NCBI GenBank assembly: GCA_902702965.1
Contig: CACRXP010000014.1
Coordinates: forward strand, 163,887 to 227,886
From: Spirometra erinaceieuropaei
Lineage: Eukaryota > Platyhelminthes > Cestoda > Diphyllobothriidea > Diphyllobothriidae
DNA length: 64,000 bases
Direction of reading: 5' to 3'
Shown here: positions 33,451 through 45,212 of the stretch, piece after piece
How the letters are laid out: the number at the start of each line of letters is the position of its first letter
Position numbering within the stretch: position 1 is the stretch's first letter
Notes under the pieces: model-generated
The model's input: only the letters and a program-made list of their open reading frames with translations
The model's database searches: none
Told to the model about the DNA's origin: nothing
Position numbers and translations under genes: made by a program

Positions 33451-35739
33451 CCAATCGAACAATTATCGCAAACACATAATCTGTAATAGTGCTTAAAGCA
33501 TCGACAGTTTGGAGCACATCTAAAGTCGCGCTTCTTAACCGATATTTAATTAATGTGTTTAGACATGTGACGGCGAACGTTCGTTATAGACACAAGTAAT
33601 AAGAAGTCCGATGAAGCGCCGGGATATTTTGCTTGTAATTCTGAGATTGCGAACCACCACTGTCGTTCATTGTCACAGATTTTGCAATAAAAGAACGTTG
33701 GAGATGTTCGGAGCACTGACCAATCAAGGTTCAATAAATGGCCTCTTTCTACGTGACTTTACTACTTCCGTCTATTCCACCAAAACCCGATTCTGAATGT
33801 CTTGTTGAAGAGACTCAAAAAGGATCACGACGAATCCTAGAGTCCACTTATGATTGTGCACATCATAATGCTGTTTGAATTTTGCCAGATTTAAGATTTC
33901 ACCTTTGCTGAAGGAACATGTGAGCAAGTGAAGAAATATCAATTGTTTTAACTTGTCTACCGGTAAATGACAGAAACGATCTGGAAGAAAGCAAAGTAAG
34001 GTGCTTTCATCCAGCTTAGTTACCCTTTGATACAGTTAACCTGACGGCACGCACAAACTGCTCTATTCGGTTCAGTCCTCGTCTGATGAAGTAGCAACGT
34101 TAAACTGAAGCGGCAGTTTATAGGAATAGAGTAAACACCATGCAGCTGCTCACTCTTCGCTTGAATCTTCCACTGGCTCATAAATAAAGATTTAGATTTA
34201 TCCAGACCCATTCCAACAAACGAGAAAAAAAGAGCCATAAGGCCCGTTTCCTTGTTGACAAATTAGTGCGGAATACGCTTTCGTAAGTTGATATAGGTTC
34301 GTTTAAAATTGTCCAAAGTTTTCATGAAGCTCTACCTATACAATAACCCGGGGAACCCAAACATCAGCACTACCAAGGATTCGACTTTGTCTGTCATGCA
34401 TTATGGACGGCTCAGGATCTAAAGTGCTCATTCCCTCGGTATCGGAATTTCACATTATGCGCAGCAGTCTCATGAAACTTCGAAACCAGGTAACTTACGA
34501 GAAGCAGCTTATGCAATGTATCGCATCTCTTGCCTAAACTGTCCTGTCAAATACCCAGGTCAAACTGACCGCATGCTCTGATCGCAAATGCACGAATATG
34601 AGCTAGCTGTGGAAGAGTGCGATAAACTATCGTGAGTAATTGTCAACAATTACAAAACGCGTTACGGCGTCATATTTGTAGGCACTGGAAACAATTTAGA
34701 CCGAAAATTTATTAACAACTGAGATCTTGATTAAAACAAACCCAGCTGATGCATTAATCTAGCGCTGACCCACAGATCAGTTTGCATTCACTTCCACACC
34801 TATGCCATTGATCATAGAATTACTAGTACATCCCAGGCCTGTCGCTTGTTGTTTTGGTGCTACAGTCTCTGAAAATCGATTCATGCATCAGCTCCGAAGC
34901 TCAAATTTTGACAGAATAAAAATTTTAAACTTCTATTCCGTGTTGGTTGTTTAAGGTAATTGTTTGCCTCCTGTCATTAACACGTCATGATTTATACAGC
35001 ATGAGCTCTTGCGTGACGCATTAATCAACGCGTAGCAACGCCAATATTTTGACAGTATGACAGATTAAAAAACAATAGCCTTGGCTTCCTCGTCATAATT
35101 CTCACCCAGTTTAGCTATAACAATTGCATAGCATATACCTTGAAATAATGAGGCGCAAGAATTGAGCAAACATGCTGAGCTAGCTGCTGACTGCAATCTT
35201 AGCCGGTGGATGGCGGACCGCAGTTAAAACATTGGCCAACGAATGCTAGTTGCTAACAAGTGCTCAACCCTGAGACTTAGAAATACGTCGACGAGCAACA
35301 GCATTCACACCGCAACCAGTTCACGAACGCCTGATATCTTGCACATTGACTTCTTTATACGGCGACGCAATGCCATGGTTTTTTGACTTTGTATACATAG
35401 TTTATGTAGTCAAAGATCCTTGCAAACATTTGACTTGCGCAGTAGAGGTTCTTACCGAATCCAATTTACACTTTTTACACGCAGTGCTTTGGTCTTGAAT
35501 GTACTGTTATACTAACAGAAGAGAACAGATTGGCTTACTGGTCTTCATATGCTGACGCGAAAATAAGAGCAGGATACTATAAAAGCATCCGCCTAATTCA
35601 AATTGGTAATTTTAAATTTCACGGTAGGCCATGAATGTGGCTAAACCGTAAATTTTTTTCCTTTATTAATAAAGTTATAAAGACCGAATTTAATCTCACC
35701 TTCAGTGTCCCAGACCGGAGGTATAAAAATATTTATTTG
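33451..35739. other. No gene recognised
   Basis: AT-rich sequence with scattered frames of 60-72 codons that lack ATG starts, splice context or family motifs. I see no RNA gene or further mobile element. Confidence 0.4.
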
Positions 35740-36741
35740 TTATATATATGGCTAGTCAGCTGTTTACAATGTTATTAATCTTCTACATCCTTGAATATTT
35801 TGGCCCCTTATCTTGTGACAGTGTTTAGTCCAAGTTCACTTAAGAGTCCCTGAGTCTTCTGAACTTCTGTTACAAACGTGGCCAGGACATTTGTTCCCCA
35901 CTTAGACTTCCTACTTCCAAATGAGGGATATAGGAATAACATGCCGACTTCACATGTTCGGTCAAGTGGCCATGTGCAAATATTAGTTCTAAAACTTTGT
36001 GCCTATGCGGTGTCCTCGATTTATATTTGGCTAGCATGATGTTTCGTTGGCTCACTATAAAAAGGTCTACGCAGACGATGCGACCAGGCTAATCTAGATT
36101 CCATAGAAAAAGCCCTATGACGAGCTTAAAGTGCTTGATCAATTCCGTTTCATCGGCCTCAAGACGGTAGGGACAATATAGATGCAGGCAATTGTTGTAA
36201 ACAGCTATTCACTAGTTACATTGTCAAACACGAACCTGCGCTTTAGAAGCATCGATACTGTTTCCCGTTTTGTACCCTGGTCCTTATTTCGTTTTACTGT
36301 ATCCTTAAGAATCGTTGTAGGACAATCACTTCATCAATGCCCATCTGCTCTCTCTATGCGTGCTCTTAGGTTTGTATTTAATTTGTTAAACCAAACAAAC
36401 ACTATCCTCCCGTTAAGAGTATGTGGGACTAAAATCAAATTAGAAAGGGCATAAAGTAGGTGCCACTCGCAAAGATATTTATGTGCTCTGTGAGCAAGTA
36501 AACAGAAGTATGCATATGATAAATATTTGGGCATTCCTGGGGTGGAAATTTAAGAAAAACAATGGCAGTACTTTTAGAAACTACCACATACGACACTTAA
36601 ACACTCTGAGCTGCTATGGTTTACATCGTAATTTGATTAAGTTTTTCTCTTTGGGTCTTCTTTGCTGTCGTATGAACGTCAGCGGAATATTTGATGTGAG
36701 TATTTTCAGGGCAACCTTCAAATATTAATCAAATTTTGTCT

Positions 36742-36927
36742 TCAGTGTTCCCCGAGGAAGAACTGATGATCGTAGATTTCGCAATCACCGACGCTTGCTG
36801 CGGATACGAAACCAATACGACAGTCCGTTGGTGGCTTATGCACGTCCGTCCATCCAAACACGTTAAAGCTTGCTGTAATTTTACCGAGTTTAAATGCCAA
36901 ACTATAAGACGGATGCAGGGGCTCGAC
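36742..36927 (-). CDS. Gene 2, left copy, exon with GWTD motif
   Basis: On the minus strand an acceptor (GTTTTGAGTAG) precedes a frame that starts VEPLHPSYSLAFKLGKIT, goes on through ASFNVFGWTDVHKPPTDC and RIGFVSAASVGDCEIYD, and meets TGA at 36742. The paralogous exon at 39981-40238 keeps FK-x-G-x-ITASFNV-x-GWTD-x-HKP-x-x-DC and FVSAA-x-VGD-x-EI, with conservative replacements and many silent changes. This supports minus-strand coding, although a plus-strand frame is also open. GWTD-HKP-DC with flanking beta-like stretches suggests an extracellular domain, but no family is recognised. Confidence 0.6.
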   Translation of the reverse strand, partial: VEPLHPSYSLAFKLGKITASFNVFGWTDVHKPPTDCRIGFVSAASVGDCEIYDHQFFLGEH

Positions 36928-37027
36928 CTACTCAAAACATTGATTTTTGAATTTAACTCATAAAACATACAACAAATGCATTAACGCAATGTTGCCATTC
37001 GGTAGTAGGTTTGAAATCATACCGTAC

Positions 37028-37205
37028 CCCGGTTATGTACAAATATGCTGGGAGAAGTAGATTTCGACAGTTATATCTGAGTAAATCCAGACTTTGAATG
37101 ACACGACAACCAGTTACCCATTGCATACTTCTTACCTCAGCGAACAGAGAATATCTGTGATCATCGAATGTAAATAAATTATTTTGTCTTTTAGTTGGGA
37201 TTAAA
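37028..37205 (-). CDS. Gene 2, left copy, 178-base exon
   Basis: Candidate exon of 178 bases, the same length as its paralogue 40342-40519 and without indels between them. On the minus strand it starts with one base completing a Ser codon and encodes 59 codons including SLFAEVRSMQWVTGCRVI and LLRYNCRNLLLPAYLY. The donor is a weak GGG|GTACGG (consensus-like GTATAG in the other copy). Differences from the paralogue are often silent, for example in the LRY-x-CRNL-x-LPAYLY part. Acceptor AG and phase fit, but the other copy's exon chain is better preserved. Confidence 0.5.
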
Positions 37206-38229
37206 CTCCGCCAAAGCAAATTATATTTGATCTTGCTCACCTTATCAAGAACGAAATTTTGGGTATTTGTCTAAGAAATATTGTAACATAGAGCATATAC
37301 GTGGAACAGTTAATCAACCATTTCAGATGGTCTCGACTTATCGAAATCAATTTAAATGTAGCTCTTAACAAATATACTAAAAACTAGGCTGTTAAGCATG
37401 TCGGAAAGGTTTCAGCAAAAACAGGCAATACGGCGACTATTTATTGTAAACCAAATGAGAACCAATAAAGAAAGGTTGACTTTGTCCTGGAATAGTACTT
37501 CCGTTCCTAACATTGCCTTGAACGATACAATGCATTTCGTTTCACTTAAATGCTGCAACGCATTGCAGACTAGTACGGCTGCCACTAATGTCCGCCTTTA
37601 ATGATGAAACGCAGCCGCTTAGATCTGGAAGGCCACAAAAATGCCAAATTTTCCCGAAATATTTCCAACTGTCTTATCTATGCACTACGCATATCATCTA
37701 GCTAAAACTATTTTTTAAACTAAAATCTCGTATGTCCGACGGCAGTCCAGCTAAAGACTACAAAAGCATTATAGGAAAACAACATTAAATTTGCAAGTTA
37801 ACAAAGGTGTCTTATAGTGTGGAACATTCGCTAAACGCGCTTTGCTGATGTTTTCGCGTGAAATATTTTACTGATGAGAACAGAAAATGGCTGCAGATAA
37901 CGCTGGGAGTCTACATAACACAGGTAAGAAAAAAGGATATCCTACTGTTTTAATGAAAACTGTTATTTTTCCAGTCTAAATGTGGACATTATTAATCGTA
38001 GGTGGGTTTTATTGAAAAACAGTAAGACAAATGCCGGCCAGTTGAAATAAAAGCTATTATTTTGTTTAAATCTTATGTGTGACACTTCGGAAATACCAAG
38101 TTCAGCAAATGGAAATGTGACTACTAAAGGATTAACTACTGTGTTTTAATGTTAAAAAGCTACTTACGCTTGCACTTCTGCATGTTATAAGTGATTGTGT
38201 AAGGGCTAGAATGACTAAAAATAATGTAA

Positions 38230-38345
38230 AATTCCTCATCGCTCAACAACGTCCTCTGACAATTGAGAGATGTTTGCTGTTACAATACACTGTAGTCACT
38301 GCGCCCAATGGCTCACGTGTTTCTAAAATTAACACGCAAAGTGTT
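38230..38345 (-). pseudogene. Gene 2, left copy, broken exon
   Basis: Minus-strand sequence paralogous to 41569-41685. The shared peptide NT-x-AIG-x-SDY-x-VL...TSLNCQRTLL-x-DE can be followed, but here a TGA replaces the Arg codon after NT and a TAA replaces the Tyr codon after VL. The donor side also differs. With this exon dead, the left copy of gene 2 is probably a pseudogene even though two other exons remain open. Confidence 0.5.
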
Positions 38346-39980
38346 TCGAATTGCCTTAACCAATGAATTTGTCAGTAGTGCTAATGAAATAACTTTTCAT
38401 CGCCTAACATACACGGATTGGATTGTGTTTGCCTGATTCTTCCGTGTGGACAATAATAAAACACAAATTTTATCATTACTTATGTGTAGACGTACCATGA
38501 AGAAGATGACGTAAGACAGGCTTTTAATATTTTACCCTAGTGCCTAAAGCTTTTTGTTAGAAAGTAAAAAGTCGCAGTTGCTGACTAAGAGTATGCCAAG
38601 GGGTCTTTGGCACTGACTATAGAATTCATTGCATGGCTTGCTGAATTCAATACGACCTCTAACATATATAAAAGTCGATAAATCCCTTAAAACCTGCGAG
38701 TAATATTGTTAATATAAATAAATACTTTCAGATTTAGTAAACCCACTGTTTTCACAGAAGTCTGGTAAGTCTGAAACATAGCAACTATTCATGCGCCGAA
38801 ATTAATCCCTCGGATTATCTTAGTAATGTTAAAGCATAAAAGGGCTAGGTCTACAGGCAGCGCCAATCAACATTCACATACTGTCTAATTCTTTCCTCAA
38901 TGTAAACGGCAAACCGAATTGTTCGCAGTTTTGCTCATCCATCGCCCCTAATATCGCATTTTGTACCGAATTTCCGTTGTCCGTTTTTTACCACTTTAGA
39001 TGATTCATTTTAACACACTTTAACATGCGACAAAAAATCAACAGCGCAAAACTACCAAATATTTATTATGTATAAGTGCGCTGAGGCAGCTGCCTTCAAT
39101 TTATTTAATTTTATGCATTCTCGCATAGGTTGGCCGTTCATCTTGTAACATGTTTTTTGACTATGCGCACTTAGGCATCAGTGGATCCTCCAAGCATATA
39201 TTTCAAACCCGACGAGGACACTTGTTCTCACTTAGATTCCCAGCTTTAAAACAAGTGATTAAGGAAGAACGTCTGCGAATTTTACATTGAGTGTCCAGTT
39301 CCGTTGAGAAAATATTTGTCGAACAATATTTGACATATGCAGTGTCCTCAAATTTTTCTCGACCCACATCGTGTTATGTTTGGTCACCATAAAAAGTTTT
39401 CAGTCAGATAATGCGAGCAGGAAATTCTAGAGTCCGCAGAAAACATCTCAATGACAAGCTAGACTTTTGCATGATCGATTCCATTTCTTCTGCTTCAAGA
39501 CGGTAGGACCAGGAGAAATTTACTAAATCGTTGGAGGAGTTAATAACAACTGGCACTTTATATGGATCGAGACTGATTCCCCTACTGTACCTCTATCATT
39601 AGTTTGTCTTGCTGTACATATATACATTGTTGTAGATCAATCGCATCATGAATGTTCGTCTGCTATTTGTGTGCATACTGTTGGGTTTGTAATTTATTTG
39701 GTAGACCGTGATATACATTATTATTCACCTTATCTTAATTGCAACGAAAAAGAAAAAAATGTATGAAGTACGCGCTAGTAGGGGAAATAATTATCTACTT
39801 TAGTGAGCAGGTGACCCAAAGTAAGCAAAGGAGAAAGAAGTGCGCACTCCCAGGGGAGACGTGTTAAAAGCCAATGAAAGTAGTTTTACAAACTACAGTA
39901 TACGACCAAAACACCTTGAGACACTTTGTATCACATCGTGATTTTGTGTAGTTATTTACTTTGAGTATTTATGGCTGCCT

Positions 39981-40238
39981 TTAGCACGCCATCGGGATAT
40001 TTAAATTGAAGTTTTTCAGTGCACTCTGCAAATATATATCAAATTTCGCTTTGAGCGTTCCTGCGAGGGAAAAGTTTTGGTCGTGGATTTCGCCATCACC
40101 GACGGTTGCTGCGGATACGAAGTCAACGTGACAATCCCTTGCTGGCTTATGCATGTCCGTCCATCCAGACACGTTAAAACTTGCCGTTATTTGACCGACT
40201 TTAAATATCAAACCGTAAGATGGATGTAGGTGCTCGAT
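39981..40238 (-). CDS. Gene 2, right copy, exon with GWTD motif
   Basis: A strong minus-strand acceptor (TATTTTGCTGTTGTAG) is followed in phase 0 by IEHLHPSYGLIFKVGQIT, ASFNVSGWTDMHKPARDC and HVDFVSAATVGDGEIHD. The frame runs on to a stop near 39981. It joins in phase to the donor GAA-AAG|GTATAG of exon 40342-40519. Conservation with the left copy ends around the IHDQNFSL segment, so the real exon or coding end may lie near 40045 and not at 39981. A plus-strand exon in the same place (donor GTAAGA at 40215) was considered and is less consistent. Confidence 0.6.
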   Translation of the reverse strand: MEHLHPSYGLIFKVGQITASFNVSGWTDMHKPARDCHVDFVSAATVGDGEIHDQNFSLAGTLKAKFDIYLQSALKNFNLNIPMAC

Positions 40239-40341
40239 CTACAACAGCAAAATATTATTTTTAATTTAACTTATGAACCTTTCATTAATAAGTGTTAATG
40301 CAATGCTACTATTTAGTAGGAGTTTTGAAATCATCCTATAC

Positions 40342-40519
40342 CTTTTCCGTGTACAGATATGCCGGAAGGTGTAGATTTCGACAGTCGTATCTCAGTAGAT
40401 TCCGATTGTGAAACACACGACAACCAGTCACCCGTAGAAAACTTCCAAGCTCAACGAACAGAGAATCTTCACGATTCCCGAATGTTAATGATTCAATATG
40501 TTTCTTAAGAAGGATTAAA
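40342..40519 (-). CDS. Gene 2, right copy, 178-base exon
   Basis: Minus-strand exon of 178 bases with acceptor TTTTCTTTGGCAAAG and donor AAG|GTATAG. After one base completing Ser it encodes 59 codons: LILLKKHIESLTFGNRE, DSLFVELGSFLRVTGCRV, FHNRNLLRYDCRNLHLPA and YLYTEK. Two cysteines align with those in the left copy. Phase matches both the upstream candidate (41569, ending with two bases over) and the downstream exon (40238). The protein family is unrecognised. Confidence 0.55.
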
Positions 40520-41568
40520 CTTTGCCAAAGAAAATCATGTCTGAACGTGCTCACCTTATCAAAAAAGATCTCGCAAATTAATGCCAAAAATATCATAATA
40601 TACAGAATTTACGCGGGACATTTAAACAGTCATTTTGAATAGCCTAAATTTGGTGAAAATAATTTAAATGTAGATCTATACAGCCAAGCTAACAAACAAG
40701 TTGCTAAGCATTTTGCAACCGTCTCAATAAAAATAGACTATACAGCGACTAGGTATTATTAACCAGATGAGAATCACTGGCCAAATGTAGACTTTATTGT
40801 AGACGAGTACGTCCGTCCCTAACACCTCTCTTAAACGCCGCAACACGTTACGTCACCATGTACAGCTGCAACATATTGCAGACTATTACGACCGCGTCTA
40901 TCGTCTGGCTTTAACGGTGGAACGCATGTTGTTCCACATCAGATATTCTAGCTAAACCAATGTTTCAAAGCTAAAATATGTCAAAGTCTGGGGGAGTTGG
41001 GGTTTAACACTGAAAAATAATTGAAGGTCAACAACATAAATTTTACAAGTTAACGAAGATGTATACAAGTATCAAAAATTCCCAAACCGAAATTGCTGAT
41101 ATTCCAGCACCAAATTATTATTTACACGTGAAGATAATTTTCTGATTATATGACACAATAGTTGCAGATAACGCAACAGCATTACATAGCACAGATATCA
41201 AAACATATATTCTCCCGTTTTAATGTAATTTGTTATTCTTCTACTGTAAAGGTCAAACGTATTAGTTTTGATTAGGTTTTATTAAAAGACAAGAAAATCG
41301 CCAGCCAAATAACACAAATAATATTATTTTATTCAGATTTTAAATATCACTTTGCAAATGCCGATTAAGGCTTTATTAAGGATGACCCATCTCCACTTTT
41401 CTCAAATATGGCCCTTATTAAGGTCATTCACAAAATTTGCAATAAAAGGAATTACAACTAATAAGAGTAGTGTATCTTATCCTTTGATACTAAAAATACT
41501 CACGTCTGCCTGTCTGCATGCTAAAAGTGATTGAGTAAAGCCTAAAAGCGCTAAAACTAATGTTACAC

Positions 41569-41685
41569 CTCTCATCAGTCAGCAATGTCCTCTGACAATT
41601 GAGAGATGTTTTCCAATATAATACACAGTAGTCGCTGTATCCAATGGCTCGCGTGTTTTTTAAATCAGCAGGCACCACCTTTGAA
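41569..41685 (-). CDS. Gene 2, right copy, upstream exon
   Basis: Minus-strand open segment KNTRAIGYSDYCVLYWKT, SLNCQRTLLTDE, ending at a possible donor GAG-AG|GTGTAA, which leaves two bases that fit the next exon. It is intact here and broken by two stops in the left copy. The acceptor is unclear: the left copy has AATTTTAG at the matching place, while here the AG has become AA, so this copy may use another site or may itself be failing. The signal-peptide exon was not found. Confidence 0.45.
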
Positions 41686-42669
41686 ATCGGCTTAACCAAT
41701 AGATTGGTTAGTAGGGCTATTCTGATTGGTTTTCATAGGCTAACCGAAACGGCTTGGTGATGTTTGCCTGAGTCCCCCGTGTGGATAACGATTGTGCATA
41801 AATTTAATTGTTACCGGTGTGGACGCACGATAAATAAGATGACACAAACAGGTCTCAGCTATTTTGACCTAGTAAATAAAGCTTTTTTGGGGGAAAGTAA
41901 ATGTTCGCTGACTAAGTGCGTGTCAGGGGTGGCTTCGACACTGACTAAAGAACTCAGTGCCGTGGCCTTTTGAATTTGAAACGGCCCCTGACAAATAGTA
42001 AAGTGAATAAATTCCTTAAAACTGAGAATTGGATACTTAATATAAAAAATATACTGTCAGATTTGGTCAGTCGGTTGCCTTCACAGAGGTCTAGTAACTC
42101 CGTTTCGCATAAACACATTTGTGCGCCAAAATTGATCCCTCGACTTTACTTAGTAATGCAGAAACGTTTATGCTGCAGATCCTCGGGCAGCGCTAATCAT
42201 CCATCACATAACGTCAAATACACCTCCAAAGTAAACGCTCTGTAAAATTTTAAGCGATTATACCCACCTTACTTCTCTAATGTGGCAGCTTTTACCAACT
42301 TTCCATTTTTCATTTTTACCACATGTTTACCCGCTTAAGCACATTACAGCATGCAACAAAATACAGACAATAAACCTGATAATCGATTTATATTGGCACA
42401 CGCTAGTAAGCTAAGAAGATTAAGATGGTTTTTAGGCGTCAGCGGAGTACGGCGTTTGCTACATGGAAACAGAAGCAGGTATTCGGTGGCCATAAATGCT
42501 CTTAAGTATGACCTGGTATTTTAACATGGTGAGGTCGAAGACGCGCGTGTTATCTAGTGCCTCTAGAGCGGTCGCCCAAAGGCTAACAGTGGCACAGTAT
42601 GCGGCGCCCTATGTTTCGTTGCGACTGTCCTGACTGCGCAAAATTGGCTGCTTCCGTGATATATATATA

Positions 42670-43640
42670 AAGTAGGTGAGCTAACTCGTTAAATGTCAAC
42701 TGAAATTCCGAAATGCGTTTTCGTTTCGGAAAGATTAATTAAGTAGGGTTGTAAAAGTAATCAGTCTGCAACATAAGTCTATACAAATCAGTTAGCTTCA
42801 TATGCCGGCTTTTAAATAAACTTTTTTCTGGCAGCATGCAGGAAATACATTCCGAAAAAAATGATTACATAAGTAGCATGCATTTTCCTCATTAATTTTT
42901 AATGCCCTAAGATAGTTTACTATATATCATAGAAATCAGGCATAAAAAAATTCATCTTTTTCCTCATTTGGTATAAAATTACGTCTGCATTAAATTTTAT
43001 ACTCAAAGAAAGGGTTTAATAAGGTTTTAAAAACCTCTTCCAATGGCAGAGTGATTTTAAAGTCGACTTGCCGTTACACTTGCATTCAGGGTTTTCAAAT
43101 TACAAACGGTATATTGTCCGCGCACGGAAAACCACGCATTTCTCTACGGTAATACAAGAAGACCATATAGGGTTCATAAAATGTAGCAGAGGATGGGAGC
43201 GACAATAGTAAATGTAGAGACATGACGCTTTATTACCGGCCATTTCATGTTATTAGAAAATTTCACAATAAGAAGCTTTTTTAAAACCAAATTATACAAT
43301 ATCGTCGAGTATAAAATTGAAAAAGGACGTAATTTTATACCGAATGAGGGAAAGAATGGATGTCTTTATGCATGTTTTCTATGAAATATTATTAACTTTC
43401 TAAGGATATCAAACATCAACGAGGAAAATGCATGCTACTTATGAAGTCATTATTTCGGAGTTAAGTTCCTGCATGCAGCCAAAAAGAAGTTTGTTTGAAA
43501 GCCGGCATTTCGAGGTAAATAATTATTATAGACTTATACTGCAGACTGATTCGTTTTACAATCCTGTTTAATCAATCCTTTCGAAACGAAAACGCATTTC
43601 GGAATTTAAGTTAACATTTAATGAGTAACCTCACCTATTG
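42670..43640. mobile_element. Fold-back element (971 bp), second complete copy
   Basis: The left arm starts near 42670 in a TATATA run and reads AGTAGGTGAGCTAACTC; the right arm ends with the complementary GAGTAACCTCACCTATTG at 43640. The arms share the TTCGTTTCGGAAAGATTAATTA block with the element at 32116. The centre (about 43010-43300) corresponds loosely to the centres of the other copies. The TA next to the right end has become CA. No transposase is encoded. Confidence 0.8.
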
Positions 43641-44593
43641 CATATTTTTCTAAACGCGTTTTTATTATCCTGAATTGAAAATAACATTAAACTGACTTTA
43701 ATGTAAATGAGTCCTCAAATATAATCTTTAATTACGTATTTTTGTAAGATTGATTATCTTGCAGTTTAATCTCAAGTCGTTTCAGCCAAGATAAGGTGCC
43801 GGTCTTCGACCGAGCTCCATTGCACGCACAACACTTAGCAGAAAATGATACTAGGCAATCACTTATTTGTCTCCTTGACTTTCAACGCCCTGATTTACAT
43901 GTATTTTAAGGCAGTATGTACAATATTACTCGTTTTTCTTCAAACGTGGTGGAAAACTATATCTTCCTTTTTAGAGGATATGTATAATTTGATTTCAAAA
44001 AACGTCTGCTCTTTGCAAATATGTTTGTACTCGACCTGCTTTCTGCACTCATGGCTTCCATTTAAATAGTTTTTTACTTTATGTGAACGAAAAGTCCTCT
44101 GTTTGTATGCTTTTGATGAGATATCATACGTAGCTCATATATTGTGCAGTGGGCGCAGATCTGCTACATTTATAAGTGCCCTAATGCAACGTTGCACGAT
44201 TGTTCACTTTACGACCAACATTTCATATTTAAATCGCTTTAAATTTAGATGATTATATTTGCTGCGACATAAGAGTTTAAAAAATATAAGTTATTACCAA
44301 CTAAATCAAGCAACCCTATGTTGTGCAAGTTTTCTTTAAATATGTTGGAATGGGGACACCGACACTAAATAGGAATAATTAATTCTGCTTAAATGGCCGC
44401 TTTATACAAAGTACAGTGTTTGCCGGCAGTCGTCTAGAACTTGTATTTATAAGCTAGCACCCCATTATATCGCTGTTTCTTAAAATTATGGTGAATAACG
44501 GTTGATGAACCGAGTACAATTAAATAGCATTTGCATATTGAAAGCACATTTCTAAATTCCGCAAATTTTCCCATGATACACTTAAAAATTCAA
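43641..44593. other. No gene recognised
   Basis: AT-rich spacer between the fold-back element and the PLE. The open frame 43845-44069 has many hydrophobic and aromatic residues, as expected from T-rich DNA, and lacks further support. Confidence 0.4.
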
Positions 44594-45212
44594 GTTGGCT
44601 AACACATGCTTTCGGTAATTCTTCGTGAGGCCAATACAATCACATGAATGTGTGAAAGTATACAACATTAACAGTGTTTATAGGTGTTTCAAGGGCAATT
44701 ATGCCATTAACATTCATCTTCCACACGCCGCTCGCATGACGAGGTCGGCGGGTTTTGGTCCTTAGGGCTGGGGTAGGGGGGTAAGCGGGTACTCAAGTTA
44801 TGATCTTGGATTGAGTACACGGAGTACCCATCACTGTAATCAGGGATTTGAGGCGGCATGTCATCATCACGTGAGGTTGGCGTTGACCACGGCAGAGAGA
44901 ATGCGTGTGTCAGGGTTTTCTGACAGCATACCACCGGATTCGCCAGCCATATTGCCACTGCCTCGGCCGTTGCAAATATCCGTTGGCGTAGGCCTCTAGA
45001 GAAGCTTGTTGGTATCCGATAGACAACCTGAAATGCTTCCTTGGCATCGACTCGGTGATCCGTATCGATTAAATTTGCGAGAATAGAACTCGAATCCGAT
45101 CGGGTCTCATCTTGGCCAAGCCAGGCGGGCAAATGTTCACGCACCCTCTATACCAGGCGTCTCGTTGTAGTCTGTCTTTACCTCTCTATCGTAGGAGGGG
45201 AGAGTTTTTGAA
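44594..45212 (-). repeat. Inverted partial copy of the PLE-1 3' end
   Basis: The reverse complement of 47240-47935. A 145-codon minus-strand frame (44707-45144) corresponds to the C-terminal part of the endonuclease and downstream region. The 70-base deletion removes the GIY-YIG core (the region of CIYSFTCSCG), so it cannot supply nuclease activity. The stop TAG at 47260 is also present here (45186-45188). Confidence 0.9.

Larger units (their letters stand above)
35740..42410. repeat. Old tandem duplication, units about 35740-39090 and 39100-42410
   Basis: Colinear matches run along the whole 6.7 kb at an offset of 3.31-3.34 kb. Examples are CAAGACGGTAGG (36161/39498), CGGATACGAA (36801/40112), TCGACAG with flanks (37066/40379), and CCTCTGACAATTGAGAGATG (38253/41589). 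Divergence is substantial and there are many small indels outside the exons listed below. The direct junction lies near 39095. Confidence 0.85.

Noticed and set aside
36736..36963. Plus-strand exon between TTTGTCTTCAG and the end of the FEFNS frame
   Set aside because: The paralogue's acceptor and the next exon do not keep phase on the plus strand, while the minus-strand exons join in phase in the right copy.
40357..40508. Plus-strand exon starting MPEGVDFDSRIS after GTGTACAG
   Set aside because: Its frame is broken by stops in the left copy and most differences are non-silent, whereas the overlapping minus-strand frame is open and equal in length in both copies.
44707..45144. 145-codon minus-strand protein as an independent gene
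   Set aside because: It is the inverted copy of the C-terminal part of the PLE-1 polyprotein (47380-47811) and lacks the GIY-YIG core.
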